Shown here: one piece after another, positions 1 to 8,405 of the stretch
How the letters are laid out: each line of letters begins with the position of its first letter
Numbering within the stretch: the stretch's first letter is position 1
Assembly: GCF_000374125.1 (NCBI RefSeq)
Contig: NZ_KB893628.1
Coordinates: forward strand, 78,910 to 142,909
DNA from: Niabella aurantiaca DSM 17617
GTDB taxonomy: Bacteria; Bacteroidota; Bacteroidia; Chitinophagales; Chitinophagaceae
DNA length: 64,000 nucleotides
Direction: 5' to 3'
Notes under the pieces: model-generated
Seen by the model: only the letters and a program-made list of their open reading frames with translations
Databases searched by the model: none
Told to the model about the DNA's origin: nothing
Position numbers and translations under genes: made by a program

Positions 1-769
1 TAAAATGGTTCAATACCTGCCCGTTGGCGCCCGGAGCCCCGTTGATCACCTGCAGGAATGCTTTTGTTTTTACAAGCGCATAAATGGTGTAACTGCCTCG
101 GGGGATCTTTGCCTTAATAAAACCGGAAGGAACCTGGTCCGACAGATCGATCACCTCGTCCAGGGAATTCATGGGGTCCGGAACCATAAATACTTTTTGG
201 ATCTCCAGCTGCCGGTGGGCATATGGACTGGTGGTTGCGGGGTCGGCTTCTTTGATAAAGTCCAGCAACGGCGCTTCAAAATCCATCAGGCCCACCACCT
301 TTTTTACACCGATGGTCATGACATCCGCCCGCTCTTCTCCTTCCAGGTATTCGGCGCCGAACGGCCAGCCGGAGCCTACAATTAGATCGCAGGTCAGCCC
401 CATCTTTTTCGCTTCGGTCAATGTAAAATCCAGCACCGCTATCCATTCGTCGCTCAGCCAGGTCAGCGAAGGGATCCCCATATCATCTGTCCGCTGCGGA
501 AACTTAATGGGGTTGATCTCCACACCGCCGATGCCGGCCTCTTTCAGCAGTTGCAGCTCGCGCAGCAGCTCCTGTTTTTCTACCTTGTCGCCATTCCACC
601 ACCAGCGCACAAAGGGGCGGTATACGGGCAGGGGGTTTTTAAAAAGCCCGTATAACGGATCCCTGCCCACCTGTACCTTGTTATTTTGAAATGCCCAGGC
701 AACATGGTCATACATGACTGCCCCAAGCGTGAGGATGGAACCACGTTCCAGAAAGGATCTGCGCTTCAT
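1..769 (-). CDS. GH106-like glycoside hydrolase (alpha-L-rhamnosidase family), N-terminal part
   Basis: The gene runs off the left edge of the window; about 256 codons are visible from the ATG at 769. The protein starts MKRRSFLERGSIL, a twin-arginine-like or ordinary export signal, followed by PVYRPFVRWWWNGDKV and a stretch ending GIGGVEINPI. The WWW-G-x-V...GIGGVE pattern is the usual start of the Glyco_hydro_106 TIM barrel, whose characterised members release alpha-L-rhamnose from rhamnogalacturonan-type glycans. Downstream the reading frame stays open through SGWPFGAEYL. It is the fourth gene of the leftward SusC/SusD locus, 113 bp after the isomerase-like gene, so it probably acts in the periplasm or at the surface on the glycan that the locus imports. 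Family assignment is from motif recognition only; the catalytic residues lie outside the window. Confidence 0.8.
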   Translation of the reverse strand, partial: MKRRSFLERGSILTLGAVMYDHVAWAFQNNKVQVGRDPLYGLFKNPLPVYRPFVRWWWNGDKVEKQELLRELQLLKEAGIGGVEINPIKFPQRTDDMGIPSLTWLSDEWIAVLDFTLTEAKKMGLTCDLIVGSGWPFGAEYLEGEERADVMTIGVKKVVGLMDFEAPLLDFIKEADPATTSPYAHRQLEIQKVFMVPDPMNSLDEVIDLSDQVPSGFIKAKIPRGSYTIYALVKTKAFLQVINGAPGANGQVLNHF

Positions 770-882
770 GTTTCAGTTTTGTTTTGTGCACCTATGCGTT
801 CTGCACGGGCAGCAACCGGTATTTTATATTATTATCATCGCATTCATGCCGGCCGGCAAGGGCCGCGCAGCAGCGAAAAAAA

Positions 883-1725
883 TCATGCGTCTGTTTTTTG
901 ATAACGTTCGTTCAAAAGATCTTTCATCCATAAATTCAACCGCCATTGCTCCTGCTGCAGGTCGATGTTCCGGTTGGCCCCGGTGAGATAGGGTGGCGGA
1001 CCAAATTCCGGTGTTATGGTACTTTCAGTAAATCCCTGCTGTTCCCTGCAGGCCAGCCACTGATCCCATATCTTCAGATGCTCGTTCAGGGCCATCGCGT
1101 ATTCGGGCAGTGAGGGGTCAAATACCTGGGGACCTTCTGTATGCCCTACACGGGCATGCAGATGCGCCGTTTGCCGGATGGCTGCATGCACGGCTTCCTG
1201 TTGATCTTCCAGGTAGCTTTCTGACACACAAAACCAGTGCGACACATCCAGGGTGAGCTGCAGATCCGGCTTCTTTTGGAGCAGCGGAAAAACCGTATGC
1301 GCGGCGTAGGACCATTTGTTGCGGTGCGTTTCCTGGTAAACGGCCGTACCGGTTTCCCGGGTTACCGCTTCGCAAACCGCCAAACAATCCAGTATCTGCC
1401 CGGTGGTAAAATACTCTCTTCCACATTGCGCACTGATGAACAGCGGCCGTTTTTTAGACGTGCGGAGCCCCGCCAATTGCAGCAGGTCTGCTTTCAGCGC
1501 AGCCTGGTAGGTTTCAACATCCTGATGCGCAGTGACCACCTGCATCACGATGGAAAAATCCAGGTCCGTTTCTTCCAGCAGGGCCAGCACCTCCTGCGGA
1601 TCACAAACCTCACCAAAAGGGAACCACTCAATACCGGCATACCCGGCTTTTTTTACCTCTTTCAAAAAGGGGCCCCACGCTATTTGCTCCGCACCCCAGC
1701 GCGGACAGAGAAATCTTATTTTCAA
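883..1725 (-). CDS. sugar phosphate isomerase/epimerase-like TIM-barrel protein (AP_endonuc_2 superfamily)
   Basis: The protein has 280 residues and no signal peptide, and matches the xylose-isomerase-like TIM barrel. Putative metal or substrate ligands are seen at the ends of strands: the Glu of VYQETH, Asp and His of LTLDVSHW, His of LHARVGH and Glu of ITPEFGPP. Such proteins isomerise or epimerise sugars or keto-inositols in the cytoplasm. It lies between susD and the GH106-like gene, 127 bp after susD, on the same strand, and is probably part of the same catabolic unit. The substrate cannot be read from sequence. Its N-terminus (MKIRFLCPRWGAE) begins directly in the first barrel strand, so the start at 1725 looks right. 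Confidence 0.85.
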   Translation of the reverse strand: MKIRFLCPRWGAEQIAWGPFLKEVKKAGYAGIEWFPFGEVCDPQEVLALLEETDLDFSIVMQVVTAHQDVETYQAALKADLLQLAGLRTSKKRPLFISAQCGREYFTTGQILDCLAVCEAVTRETGTAVYQETHRNKWSYAAHTVFPLLQKKPDLQLTLDVSHWFCVSESYLEDQQEAVHAAIRQTAHLHARVGHTEGPQVFDPSLPEYAMALNEHLKIWDQWLACREQQGFTESTITPEFGPPPYLTGANRNIDLQQEQWRLNLWMKDLLNERYQKTDA

Positions 1726-1852
1726 CGCAACGCTATTTACAGGCTCAAAAACCGTTTCCTTAAAAGATCCGTCTTCATCGCATCCCTCCCCGGCAGCCGG
1801 TCAAATAACCGGGAAACCATTCCTGCATCCGTTCATTTTTCACACCCGTTCT

Positions 1853-3424
1853 TTAGTTGGTGTACCCCGGGTTTTGTATGAGGTTCTTATTCAGCTCCAT
1901 TTCCCGTTGCGGAATGGGATACAAAAGCCGCTCGGGGGTAACATTGAAGGACTGCGGCAGCAGGTAAGGATATTTTTGTTTGGCGATGACCCCATAGGCA
2001 TTCATTACTGAAATGGCCTGCCCGGTCCGGATCAGATCCTGCCACCTTTTATTTTCAAACGCCAGCTCCCTCCGGCGCTCTTTGGCAATGGCCGTACGCA
2101 GCTGTACCGGGTCGGTCGTGGCAATATTATGATCCGTATTGCCGAACGCGCGTACCCTTATCTGGTTGAAGTAGGGCAGCGCATCTCCCGGTTTGCCGGT
2201 TTCGTTCAGGCATTCCGCCAGCATCAGCAATACCTCTCCGTAGCGGTACAGGGGCCAGTTCTGATCGGTATTCTGATTGATGTCGGGAACGGGGAGGTAG
2301 TAGTATTTTTTACAAAAATATTTGGCCACGATGCCCGGCTTGGGCGTATAACCAACAGCGCTTACAACCCCGCTCGCCTCAAAATCCTGCGCATCGTTCA
2401 AAGTGCCTTCCACGATGCCTACCGAGGCGTTAAACCGGCTGTCGCCCGGCTCAAACAGGCTCATCAGGTCATCCGTGGGCACATTCCAGCCCCCATAACC
2501 TGTGGTATTGAATGTAACGCCCAATACATTGGTGGTCTTTGGCATGTGCGGAATAAAGCGGTAAATAAAACTGCTGGACTGGCCGGTGGTCCCGGACTGG
2601 TATTGCACATCAAAGATCAGCTCTTTATTGACATCGGCACTTTTATTGGCCGGATTAAAAATGGCATTGAAGTTCGTCATAAGGGTGTACCCCATAGTGG
2701 TAACAGATTGCAGCAGGGGTAAGGCGTTTTCATAATCCTTCCGCTGCATATAAACCATTGCCAGCTCAGTGGCTGCAACCCCTTTATTCATACGCCCGGT
2801 TTCCGGCACTTTGAATGTGGGGGCCGGAAGCAGGGTCAGGGCATCCTTGAGATCATTGATCACCTGTGTATATACTTCTTCTTCCGTGGCCCTGGGTAAA
2901 TAGGCATCGGAAACCTGCTGCACTTCATGCAGGAGCAGGGGCACGCCGCCAAAGTTCCGCACAAGGTCAAAATAGTAGTGTCCCCGCAGCGCCTTGGTTT
3001 CCCCGGCAATGAGGTTTTTTAAGGAATCCGTCAGGGATGTGTTCCCTCCGAGGTGATCCAAGATGGCATTTGCACGGCCAATGCCTGTGTAGGCGGCCTG
3101 GTAGCGCACCTGTGTAACTCCGTTGGTGGTTTCATCCATAAAAGTGGAGATGTTTTCGCGCGCGGCATTTCCCCGGTCTTTGGCATAATAATCGAATGTG
3201 GCATTATCCGAACGCATCTCATCCATCCAAAAGGCATTGTTGGCAATATCGCGCAAGGGCGTATAGGCGCCCACAACGGCAAGCTGAAAATCGCGCGGTG
3301 TTTTATAAAAGATCCCTTCATTCAGGTTGCCCTCGGGGTAAAGGGTCAGAAAGTCTTTGGAACAGGATGAAAAGGCAACCGCAGCGATCACGCAAAGTCC
3401 GGAGATATATTTGTAATTTTTCAT
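1853..3424 (-). CDS. SusD/RagB-family nutrient-binding outer membrane lipoprotein
   Basis: This 523-residue protein has a lipoprotein signal with lipobox SSC (AFSSCSKDFL) and the SusD hallmark D-FL-L-P-G after the lipid cysteine. The C-terminus shows the usual RagB/SusD_N pattern, with EKRRRELAFENKRWQDLIR and an ending of NPGY. SusD proteins cap the extracellular mouth of their SusC barrel and capture oligosaccharide or peptide ligands. It starts 18 bp after the susC stop and is clearly co-transcribed with it. The predicted ligand is a rhamnose-containing glycan, inferred only from the downstream GH106-like gene. Confidence 0.95.
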   Translation of the reverse strand: MKNYKYISGLCVIAAVAFSSCSKDFLTLYPEGNLNEGIFYKTPRDFQLAVVGAYTPLRDIANNAFWMDEMRSDNATFDYYAKDRGNAARENISTFMDETTNGVTQVRYQAAYTGIGRANAILDHLGGNTSLTDSLKNLIAGETKALRGHYYFDLVRNFGGVPLLLHEVQQVSDAYLPRATEEEVYTQVINDLKDALTLLPAPTFKVPETGRMNKGVAATELAMVYMQRKDYENALPLLQSVTTMGYTLMTNFNAIFNPANKSADVNKELIFDVQYQSGTTGQSSSFIYRFIPHMPKTTNVLGVTFNTTGYGGWNVPTDDLMSLFEPGDSRFNASVGIVEGTLNDAQDFEASGVVSAVGYTPKPGIVAKYFCKKYYYLPVPDINQNTDQNWPLYRYGEVLLMLAECLNETGKPGDALPYFNQIRVRAFGNTDHNIATTDPVQLRTAIAKERRRELAFENKRWQDLIRTGQAISVMNAYGVIAKQKYPYLLPQSFNVTPERLLYPIPQREMELNKNLIQNPGYTN

Positions 3425-3442
3425 TATAAACTGCTTTTAATC

Positions 3443-6400
3443 TTAAAAACTAAAATTGACGCCGACCATAAATGTGCGCGGGATGGGAAACGTGCTCAGG
3501 TCCTGGCCATAGATCCCGGTAACATCATCTTTTGTGGAGTTGGCCTCGGGGTTCATTCCTGAGTATTTGGTAAATACAAAGGCCTGCTGCACGCTGGCGT
3601 AAACCCGGGCAGCCTTCACATACTTCAGACGGTCCTGCCGGAAGGTATAGCCCAATGCAATGTTCTTAATGGTAAAGAAATTGCCGCTTTCCACCCAGGT
3701 AGAATTGGCCAGGCGATACAGCTCTGTTGTATTTGCCCGGGTGCCGGGCACTTTTCCGTTGCCGGGGTTTTCTTCTGAGCGCCAGCGATCCATCATGTCG
3801 GTGGCCACATTCATCACCCCGTCCAGGTTGGTCCAGTCGGCACGGTTGGCATTCAGGATCTGGTTGCCTCCTTGTCCGTACCCTACAATGTTCAGATCAA
3901 AGTTTTGATACCGGAAGGTATTGGTGATCCCAAAATTGTATTTCGGGTTGGGATTACCGATCTGGGTCCGGTCATCGGCATTGATCACACCGTCGGCTTT
4001 TACATCTTTCATCCGGACGGAGCCGGGTGCGGACGAGGAGTGCTTTGGCTGGTTGTCTACCTCCGCCTGGGTCCGGTACACCCCGTCAAACACGTATCCG
4101 TAAAATTCTCCGATATGCCCGTCTTTTACCGTGCGGTTATAACCGGCATAGGTAGTATTGTTGCCAATAAAAGGGGTATTGGGCGGCAGCTCCAGCAGTT
4201 TATTATCATTCAGCGAAAGATTAAAGTCGGTTGTCCATTCAAATTTGCCCACCAGGTTGCGGGAGCTTACCATAAATTCATGCCCCCACATCCGGAACTT
4301 GGCTACATTCAGCTGTATGTTGGAATAACCTGACTGATAGGGAAGGTTTACCAAATAAAGCATTTTGCTGGTTGTTTTGTCGTAATAGTCATAGGAAAAA
4401 ACGATGCGGTCCCCCAGGAAATTAATGTCCGCCCCGATATCGGTCTGGGCCGAGCTTTCCCAGGTTACCTGTGGATTTCCAAGCGTCGGGCTCAGGGCAA
4501 AACCGGGGGTCAGCGTTCCGCCAAACACATAGTTTGCGGCATTTACATTGGTCACAAACTGGTAGTACCCGATGTTGAAATTACCGGTCTTACCATAACT
4601 GGCCCGCAGCTTTAAAAAGCTTACGGCGTCATTTTTCTTAAAGAATCCTTCATCGCTTATGATCCACCCGGCCGATACAGAGGGAAAATCCGCATATTTA
4701 ACATTCGGTCCAAACCGGGAAGACCCGTCTCTTCTGAATGTTGCGGTTAAGAGGTATTTTCCTTTAAAGTCGTAGCTGAGGCGGCCAAAACCCGAGGCCA
4801 TGCTCCATGCTTCTTTATTGTTGTTCCCGCTGGTGACCGCTGCGCCGGAGATCCAGGGAATGCCGTCGTTTGCGAAATTAGAACCGCTTATGGCGCGGTA
4901 TTCCCGCTCCCATTTCTGGGCGCTGTACCCTGCAAGGAGATCGAGGTGATGATCGTTTACCGACAGGTTATAATTCAGCGTATTTTCGTTCAGCCAGGAA
5001 ACATAATTATGCGAGCTATGGGTGGCGGATGAATTGGAGAACGGACGGGGCACCGGCGTAGCGCTCAATCCGATCCCATACATGGTTCCCTGATACCAGT
5101 CCTGCTGATACGCTGCAATATCGGCATTGATCGTTGTTTTAAAATGCAGGTTCTTCAGAAGCGCAATGTCGGCATAAGCATTGCCCAGCAACCGGAAGGT
5201 CTTATAGTTGGCATCGGCCAGCAATAACTGCTGTACCGGGTTGTTCAGGTTCAGCATTCCGAAGGAGGATGCCTTGCTGTTAAATGCCCCGTCCGGGTTG
5301 TAGATGGGCTGCAGCGGAGAAGCCGCTGTGGCGTTGGCAATGATCTGCCGGTTGCCATCTGTAAAATTCCTTGTATTGTGCTCCAGCTGATAAGAGGGTG
5401 CCAGGTTTAAACCGATCTTAAAGGCATTGCCCGGCCGGTACTCATTGTTGCTCCGGAAGGCAAACCGTTTCAGGTTGGTATTGAGCAGCACACCATCCTG
5501 ATCAAAATACGACATGGTGGAGGAGGAAGATAATTTTTCCGTACCCGAAGAAAGGTTGACCGAAAAATTCTTCATCGGTGCGGTACGCAGCAGTGCACCG
5601 TACCAGTCCGTCCCTTCCCCGTATTGCTCCGGATGGTCATACTCCGCCGGAATTCCTTTTGTATAGCCTTCATATTTGATCTTATCTTCATAAAAGCCTT
5701 TCATGTAGGTGGCAAATTCCCGGGCATTCATCATATCCGGGCGTCCTTTCTGCGGCACTTTTTGCCAGCCGTAATAGGTATCGAAAGTAACGCTGGTGCG
5801 ACCCGCTTTTGCCTGTTTGGTGGTGATCAGGATCACGCCATTTGCAGCCCGCGCACCATAAAGCGCCGCAGCCGCAGCATCCTTTAGCACCGTAAAGGTT
5901 TCGATATCGTCCGGGTTCACCACATTCATATCGCCCGACCGGGTGTTGCTGCCGGAAAGAGGCTGCCCGTCTACCACGATCAGCGGCTGGTAACCGGCGC
6001 CCAGCGAGGCGGCGCCACGGATGCGCATATCGATGCCCTGCCCCGGGCGGCCATTGGCCATATTGATCTGTACGCCGGCCACCCGCCCCTGCAGGCGCTG
6101 ACCAAATTCGGCGGCAGGGACGTCTTTTGCTTTGGCGGCATTAAAGGTAGTTACCGCGCTGGTGATGTCTTTCGCCAGCCGCGTGCCATAGCTCACCACG
6201 ACCACTTCATTCATGTTGTTGCTGCTTTCTGTAAGCAATACCGTTAGCGGGTCCCCCCCGGAAACTACCGGAACTTCCAGGGTACCATACCCCACCCTGG
6301 ATATGACCAGTGTTGCCGGCAGCCGGACCTTCAGGTTAAAGCCTCCTTTGCTGTCGGTTGCTGTTGCTTCTATTTTTCCTTTTACATTAACGGAGGTTCC

Positions 6401-6559
6401 GGCAAGATCATCACCGGAGCGGCTTAACGTAACCACACCCCGGATGGTTTGTTGGGTTTCCTGGGCCCCCGCTACGCTGCAAAAGGAAAAAAAGAGCAGG
6501 AACAATACGCCCTGTTGCAGCAGCAGCAGTGATCTTTCTAGCAGTTTGTGCATTGTCAT
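3443..6559 (-). CDS. SusC/RagA-family TonB-linked outer membrane protein
   Basis: The protein has 1038 residues: a signal peptide (about residues 1-32), a carboxypeptidase-D-like regulatory domain (about 35-110, ending LLTESSNNMNEVVVVSYG, a TonB-box-like stretch), a plug domain with the SusC signature LKDAAAAALYGARAANGV, and a C-terminal 22-strand barrel ending in FMVGVNFSF with terminal Phe. It imports the SusD-bound ligand using TonB energy. No STN domain is present, so it does not look like an anti-sigma/FecI-coupled receptor; the divergent AraC-type gene is the likelier regulator. A near-consensus -7 box (TTCTTTTG on the minus strand, 6600-6607) lies about 45 bp upstream. A second in-frame ATG two codons later could be the real start. 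Confidence 0.96.
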   Translation of the reverse strand: MTMHKLLERSLLLLQQGVLFLLFFSFCSVAGAQETQQTIRGVVTLSRSGDDLAGTSVNVKGKIEATATDSKGGFNLKVRLPATLVISRVGYGTLEVPVVSGGDPLTVLLTESSNNMNEVVVVSYGTRLAKDITSAVTTFNAAKAKDVPAAEFGQRLQGRVAGVQINMANGRPGQGIDMRIRGAASLGAGYQPLIVVDGQPLSGSNTRSGDMNVVNPDDIETFTVLKDAAAAALYGARAANGVILITTKQAKAGRTSVTFDTYYGWQKVPQKGRPDMMNAREFATYMKGFYEDKIKYEGYTKGIPAEYDHPEQYGEGTDWYGALLRTAPMKNFSVNLSSGTEKLSSSSTMSYFDQDGVLLNTNLKRFAFRSNNEYRPGNAFKIGLNLAPSYQLEHNTRNFTDGNRQIIANATAASPLQPIYNPDGAFNSKASSFGMLNLNNPVQQLLLADANYKTFRLLGNAYADIALLKNLHFKTTINADIAAYQQDWYQGTMYGIGLSATPVPRPFSNSSATHSSHNYVSWLNENTLNYNLSVNDHHLDLLAGYSAQKWEREYRAISGSNFANDGIPWISGAAVTSGNNNKEAWSMASGFGRLSYDFKGKYLLTATFRRDGSSRFGPNVKYADFPSVSAGWIISDEGFFKKNDAVSFLKLRASYGKTGNFNIGYYQFVTNVNAANYVFGGTLTPGFALSPTLGNPQVTWESSAQTDIGADINFLGDRIVFSYDYYDKTTSKMLYLVNLPYQSGYSNIQLNVAKFRMWGHEFMVSSRNLVGKFEWTTDFNLSLNDNKLLELPPNTPFIGNNTTYAGYNRTVKDGHIGEFYGYVFDGVYRTQAEVDNQPKHSSSAPGSVRMKDVKADGVINADDRTQIGNPNPKYNFGITNTFRYQNFDLNIVGYGQGGNQILNANRADWTNLDGVMNVATDMMDRWRSEENPGNGKVPGTRANTTELYRLANSTWVESGNFFTIKNIALGYTFRQDRLKYVKAARVYASVQQAFVFTKYSGMNPEANSTKDDVTGIYGQDLSTFPIPRTFMVGVNFSF

Positions 6560-6897
6560 AATTGGCTTGTTTAAATATTGAATCAGGCCGGGGGCCTTTC
6601 AAAAGAAGAGGGTTCCGGACAGGATTAAATTTACATTTTCTGACCTGTTCAAAAAAAATTTAATTTTTTACTGCCAGCGTCTTGCCGCACCCGTCTGCGA
6701 CCGGAGAACGCTCCGACGCTAAAACCTTGCTATCGTTCTTCAATTTTTAATCGTTACGTTCTTACCGGATCAACGGTTGGATATCCGGCCTATGATCAGC
6801 AATCTTCCGTTTCAAATTTACACATCCTCTTTTCCAAAACACATACACTATCCCGTTTTTAATTTATACTTTTTGATATTTCACGTATATTTAATCA
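6560..6897. other. divergent intergenic region of the susC locus and araC-type gene
   Basis: This is 338 bp without a gene. It holds a candidate susC -7 element (6600-6607, minus), an A/T-rich tract near 6648-6670, and a short inverted repeat CGGAG-AACG-CTCCG near 6701-6714. No direct repeat typical of AraC-family half-sites stood out by eye. It must contain the promoters of both flanking transcription units. Confidence 0.5.
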
Positions 6898-7800
6898 GTG
6901 AAGAATTTTCATAAATATCTCGCAAAAACAACCATCGAGGACAACTGGGGCCTTTATGTTACTACGGTGGGTTATACAAAGATCCGGGAGCACCAGCCTT
7001 ACCCGCTGAGCAAGGAACACCCCAGCACGCATCGTTTTACCTGGAACAAGGGCCGGATCCTGAATGACTATTATATCGTATTCATATCGCAGGGAAGCGG
7101 CGTTTTTGAAACGGCGCACCAGGCGGCCGGCACCATCCGGGAGGGAAGCTGTTTCCTGCTGTTTCCCGGGGTCTGGCACCGTTACAAACCGCTTTCGAAA
7201 ATAGGATGGGAAGAATACTGGATCGGGTTTAACGGCTACTATCCGCAACGGCTGATGAAATCGGGGTTCTTCCATAAGAAGAGTCCCGTCATCCATGTGG
7301 GCCTTAACGAGGAGCTGCTGATGATCTTTCACAGCCTGATCGACACCATTAAAAATGCAGCGCCCGGTTATCACCAGCTTATTGCAGGATCTGTTCTGCA
7401 GATCCTGTCGCTGATATACAATGCTTCCGTTTACAAAACGGAAAATATCAGCGATGCCCTGCAATATATTTCCAAGGCGAAGTTTTTACTGCAGGAGGCC
7501 CTGGAAAGCGATATCAGCATGACGCAGGTTGCCCAGCAGCTTACCGTAAGCTACTCCAAATTCAGAAAGGATTTTAAAGAGGTTACGGGCATATCGCCCA
7601 ACCAGTACCACCTGGAACTGCGGCTGGGAAAAGCCAGCGAGCTCTTGAGGGCTACCAGCCTGCCCATTAATGAGATCGCTGATCAAACGGGGTTTGAGAC
7701 GCTTTTTTATTTTTCGAGGATCTTTAAAAAGAAATTTGAGCAGTCGCCCAAGCATTACCGCGAGCAGCACCGGAGATCCCGCCCGGGAGAAATCCGTTAG
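6898..7800 (+). CDS. AraC-family transcriptional regulator with cupin sensor domain
   Basis: This 300-residue protein begins at a GTG codon; no in-frame ATG near the start fits better. The N-terminal half (about 20-160) is an AraC_binding cupin-type domain, with the segment GSGVFETAHQAAGTI followed by GSCFLLFPGVWHRYKP, a typical sugar-pocket pattern. The C-terminal 100 residues form the double helix-turn-helix: MTQVAQQLTVSYSKFRKDFK, then INEIADQTGFETLFYFSRIFKKKF. It is transcribed away from susC/susD across a 338-bp shared region, the usual arrangement for a local activator that binds a breakdown sugar. The inducer is not predictable. Confidence 0.93.
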   Translation: MKNFHKYLAKTTIEDNWGLYVTTVGYTKIREHQPYPLSKEHPSTHRFTWNKGRILNDYYIVFISQGSGVFETAHQAAGTIREGSCFLLFPGVWHRYKPLSKIGWEEYWIGFNGYYPQRLMKSGFFHKKSPVIHVGLNEELLMIFHSLIDTIKNAAPGYHQLIAGSVLQILSLIYNASVYKTENISDALQYISKAKFLLQEALESDISMTQVAQQLTVSYSKFRKDFKEVTGISPNQYHLELRLGKASELLRATSLPINEIADQTGFETLFYFSRIFKKKFEQSPKHYREQHRRSRPGEIR

Positions 7801-7956
7801 AAGGACTTTTATAGCCGGCCGCCTCTTAGGGCTTTTAACCTGCTGCCATCCGCATCATTTGTGAAGCCGGCCAGCCCTGTTCAGGCGCCCAACGGAACAC
7901 CTGCTCTATGCCGGGCGCTGCAATAGCTCCCTGCGGCAGGTGATTGAAGGAAGGCG

Positions 7957-8241
7957 TTAAGGTTCCTGTTTCCAGTAGCGCCCGAATAATCCAACATAGG
8001 TTTCCTTGTGTGTAGGCGCAACCACCCGGTCGTTTTCTTTTACGGGATTTCCGGCATCCACATAGGTGGCGGTCACAAAGGAATACAGGAACCGGTCCTG
8101 GTAATCCACAACAGGAGGGAGGTGCGTACGATTGACCGCCGGCCGAATCAAATTCATGAACCCTTCCTTAGACGGTTTGGTAAAATAGGCCGCCAGCACA
8201 ACGCCTACAATGAATAACAAGATGCCTCTTCTGAATTTCAT
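7957..8241 (-). CDS. small membrane-anchored protein, DUF4359-like
   Basis: The likely product is 94 residues from the ATG at 8241 (MKFRRGILLFIVGVVL). An in-frame extension to 8352 exists but its translation is low-complexity and unlike protein. One N-terminal transmembrane or signal-anchor segment (about 5-20) is followed by TKPSKEGF, then a short extracytoplasmic part containing DRFLYSFVTATYVD. This layout resembles DUF4359, a family of unknown function with a helix followed by a T-x-P-S-x-x-F motif; the match is tentative. It lies between the araC-type gene (convergent) and the SNF2 gene (same strand, 164 bp upstream). Confidence 0.7.
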   Translation of the reverse strand: MKFRRGILLFIVGVVLAAYFTKPSKEGFMNLIRPAVNRTHLPPVVDYQDRFLYSFVTATYVDAGNPVKENDRVVAPTHKETYVGLFGRYWKQEP

Positions 8242-8405
8242 GTTTTGATTATTTGAGAGAACAGGGAGAGAATGGTGAAAAGTTTGTAGTGAAAAATTGA
8301 TGGTGCAATGATGATGGCGGGTGGCGGGATGGTTCGTTCCTGCCGGCTGCATCCAATTTGCTAGTGACCATCCATATCCACCATTGATCCATTGACCACT
8401 CCCCT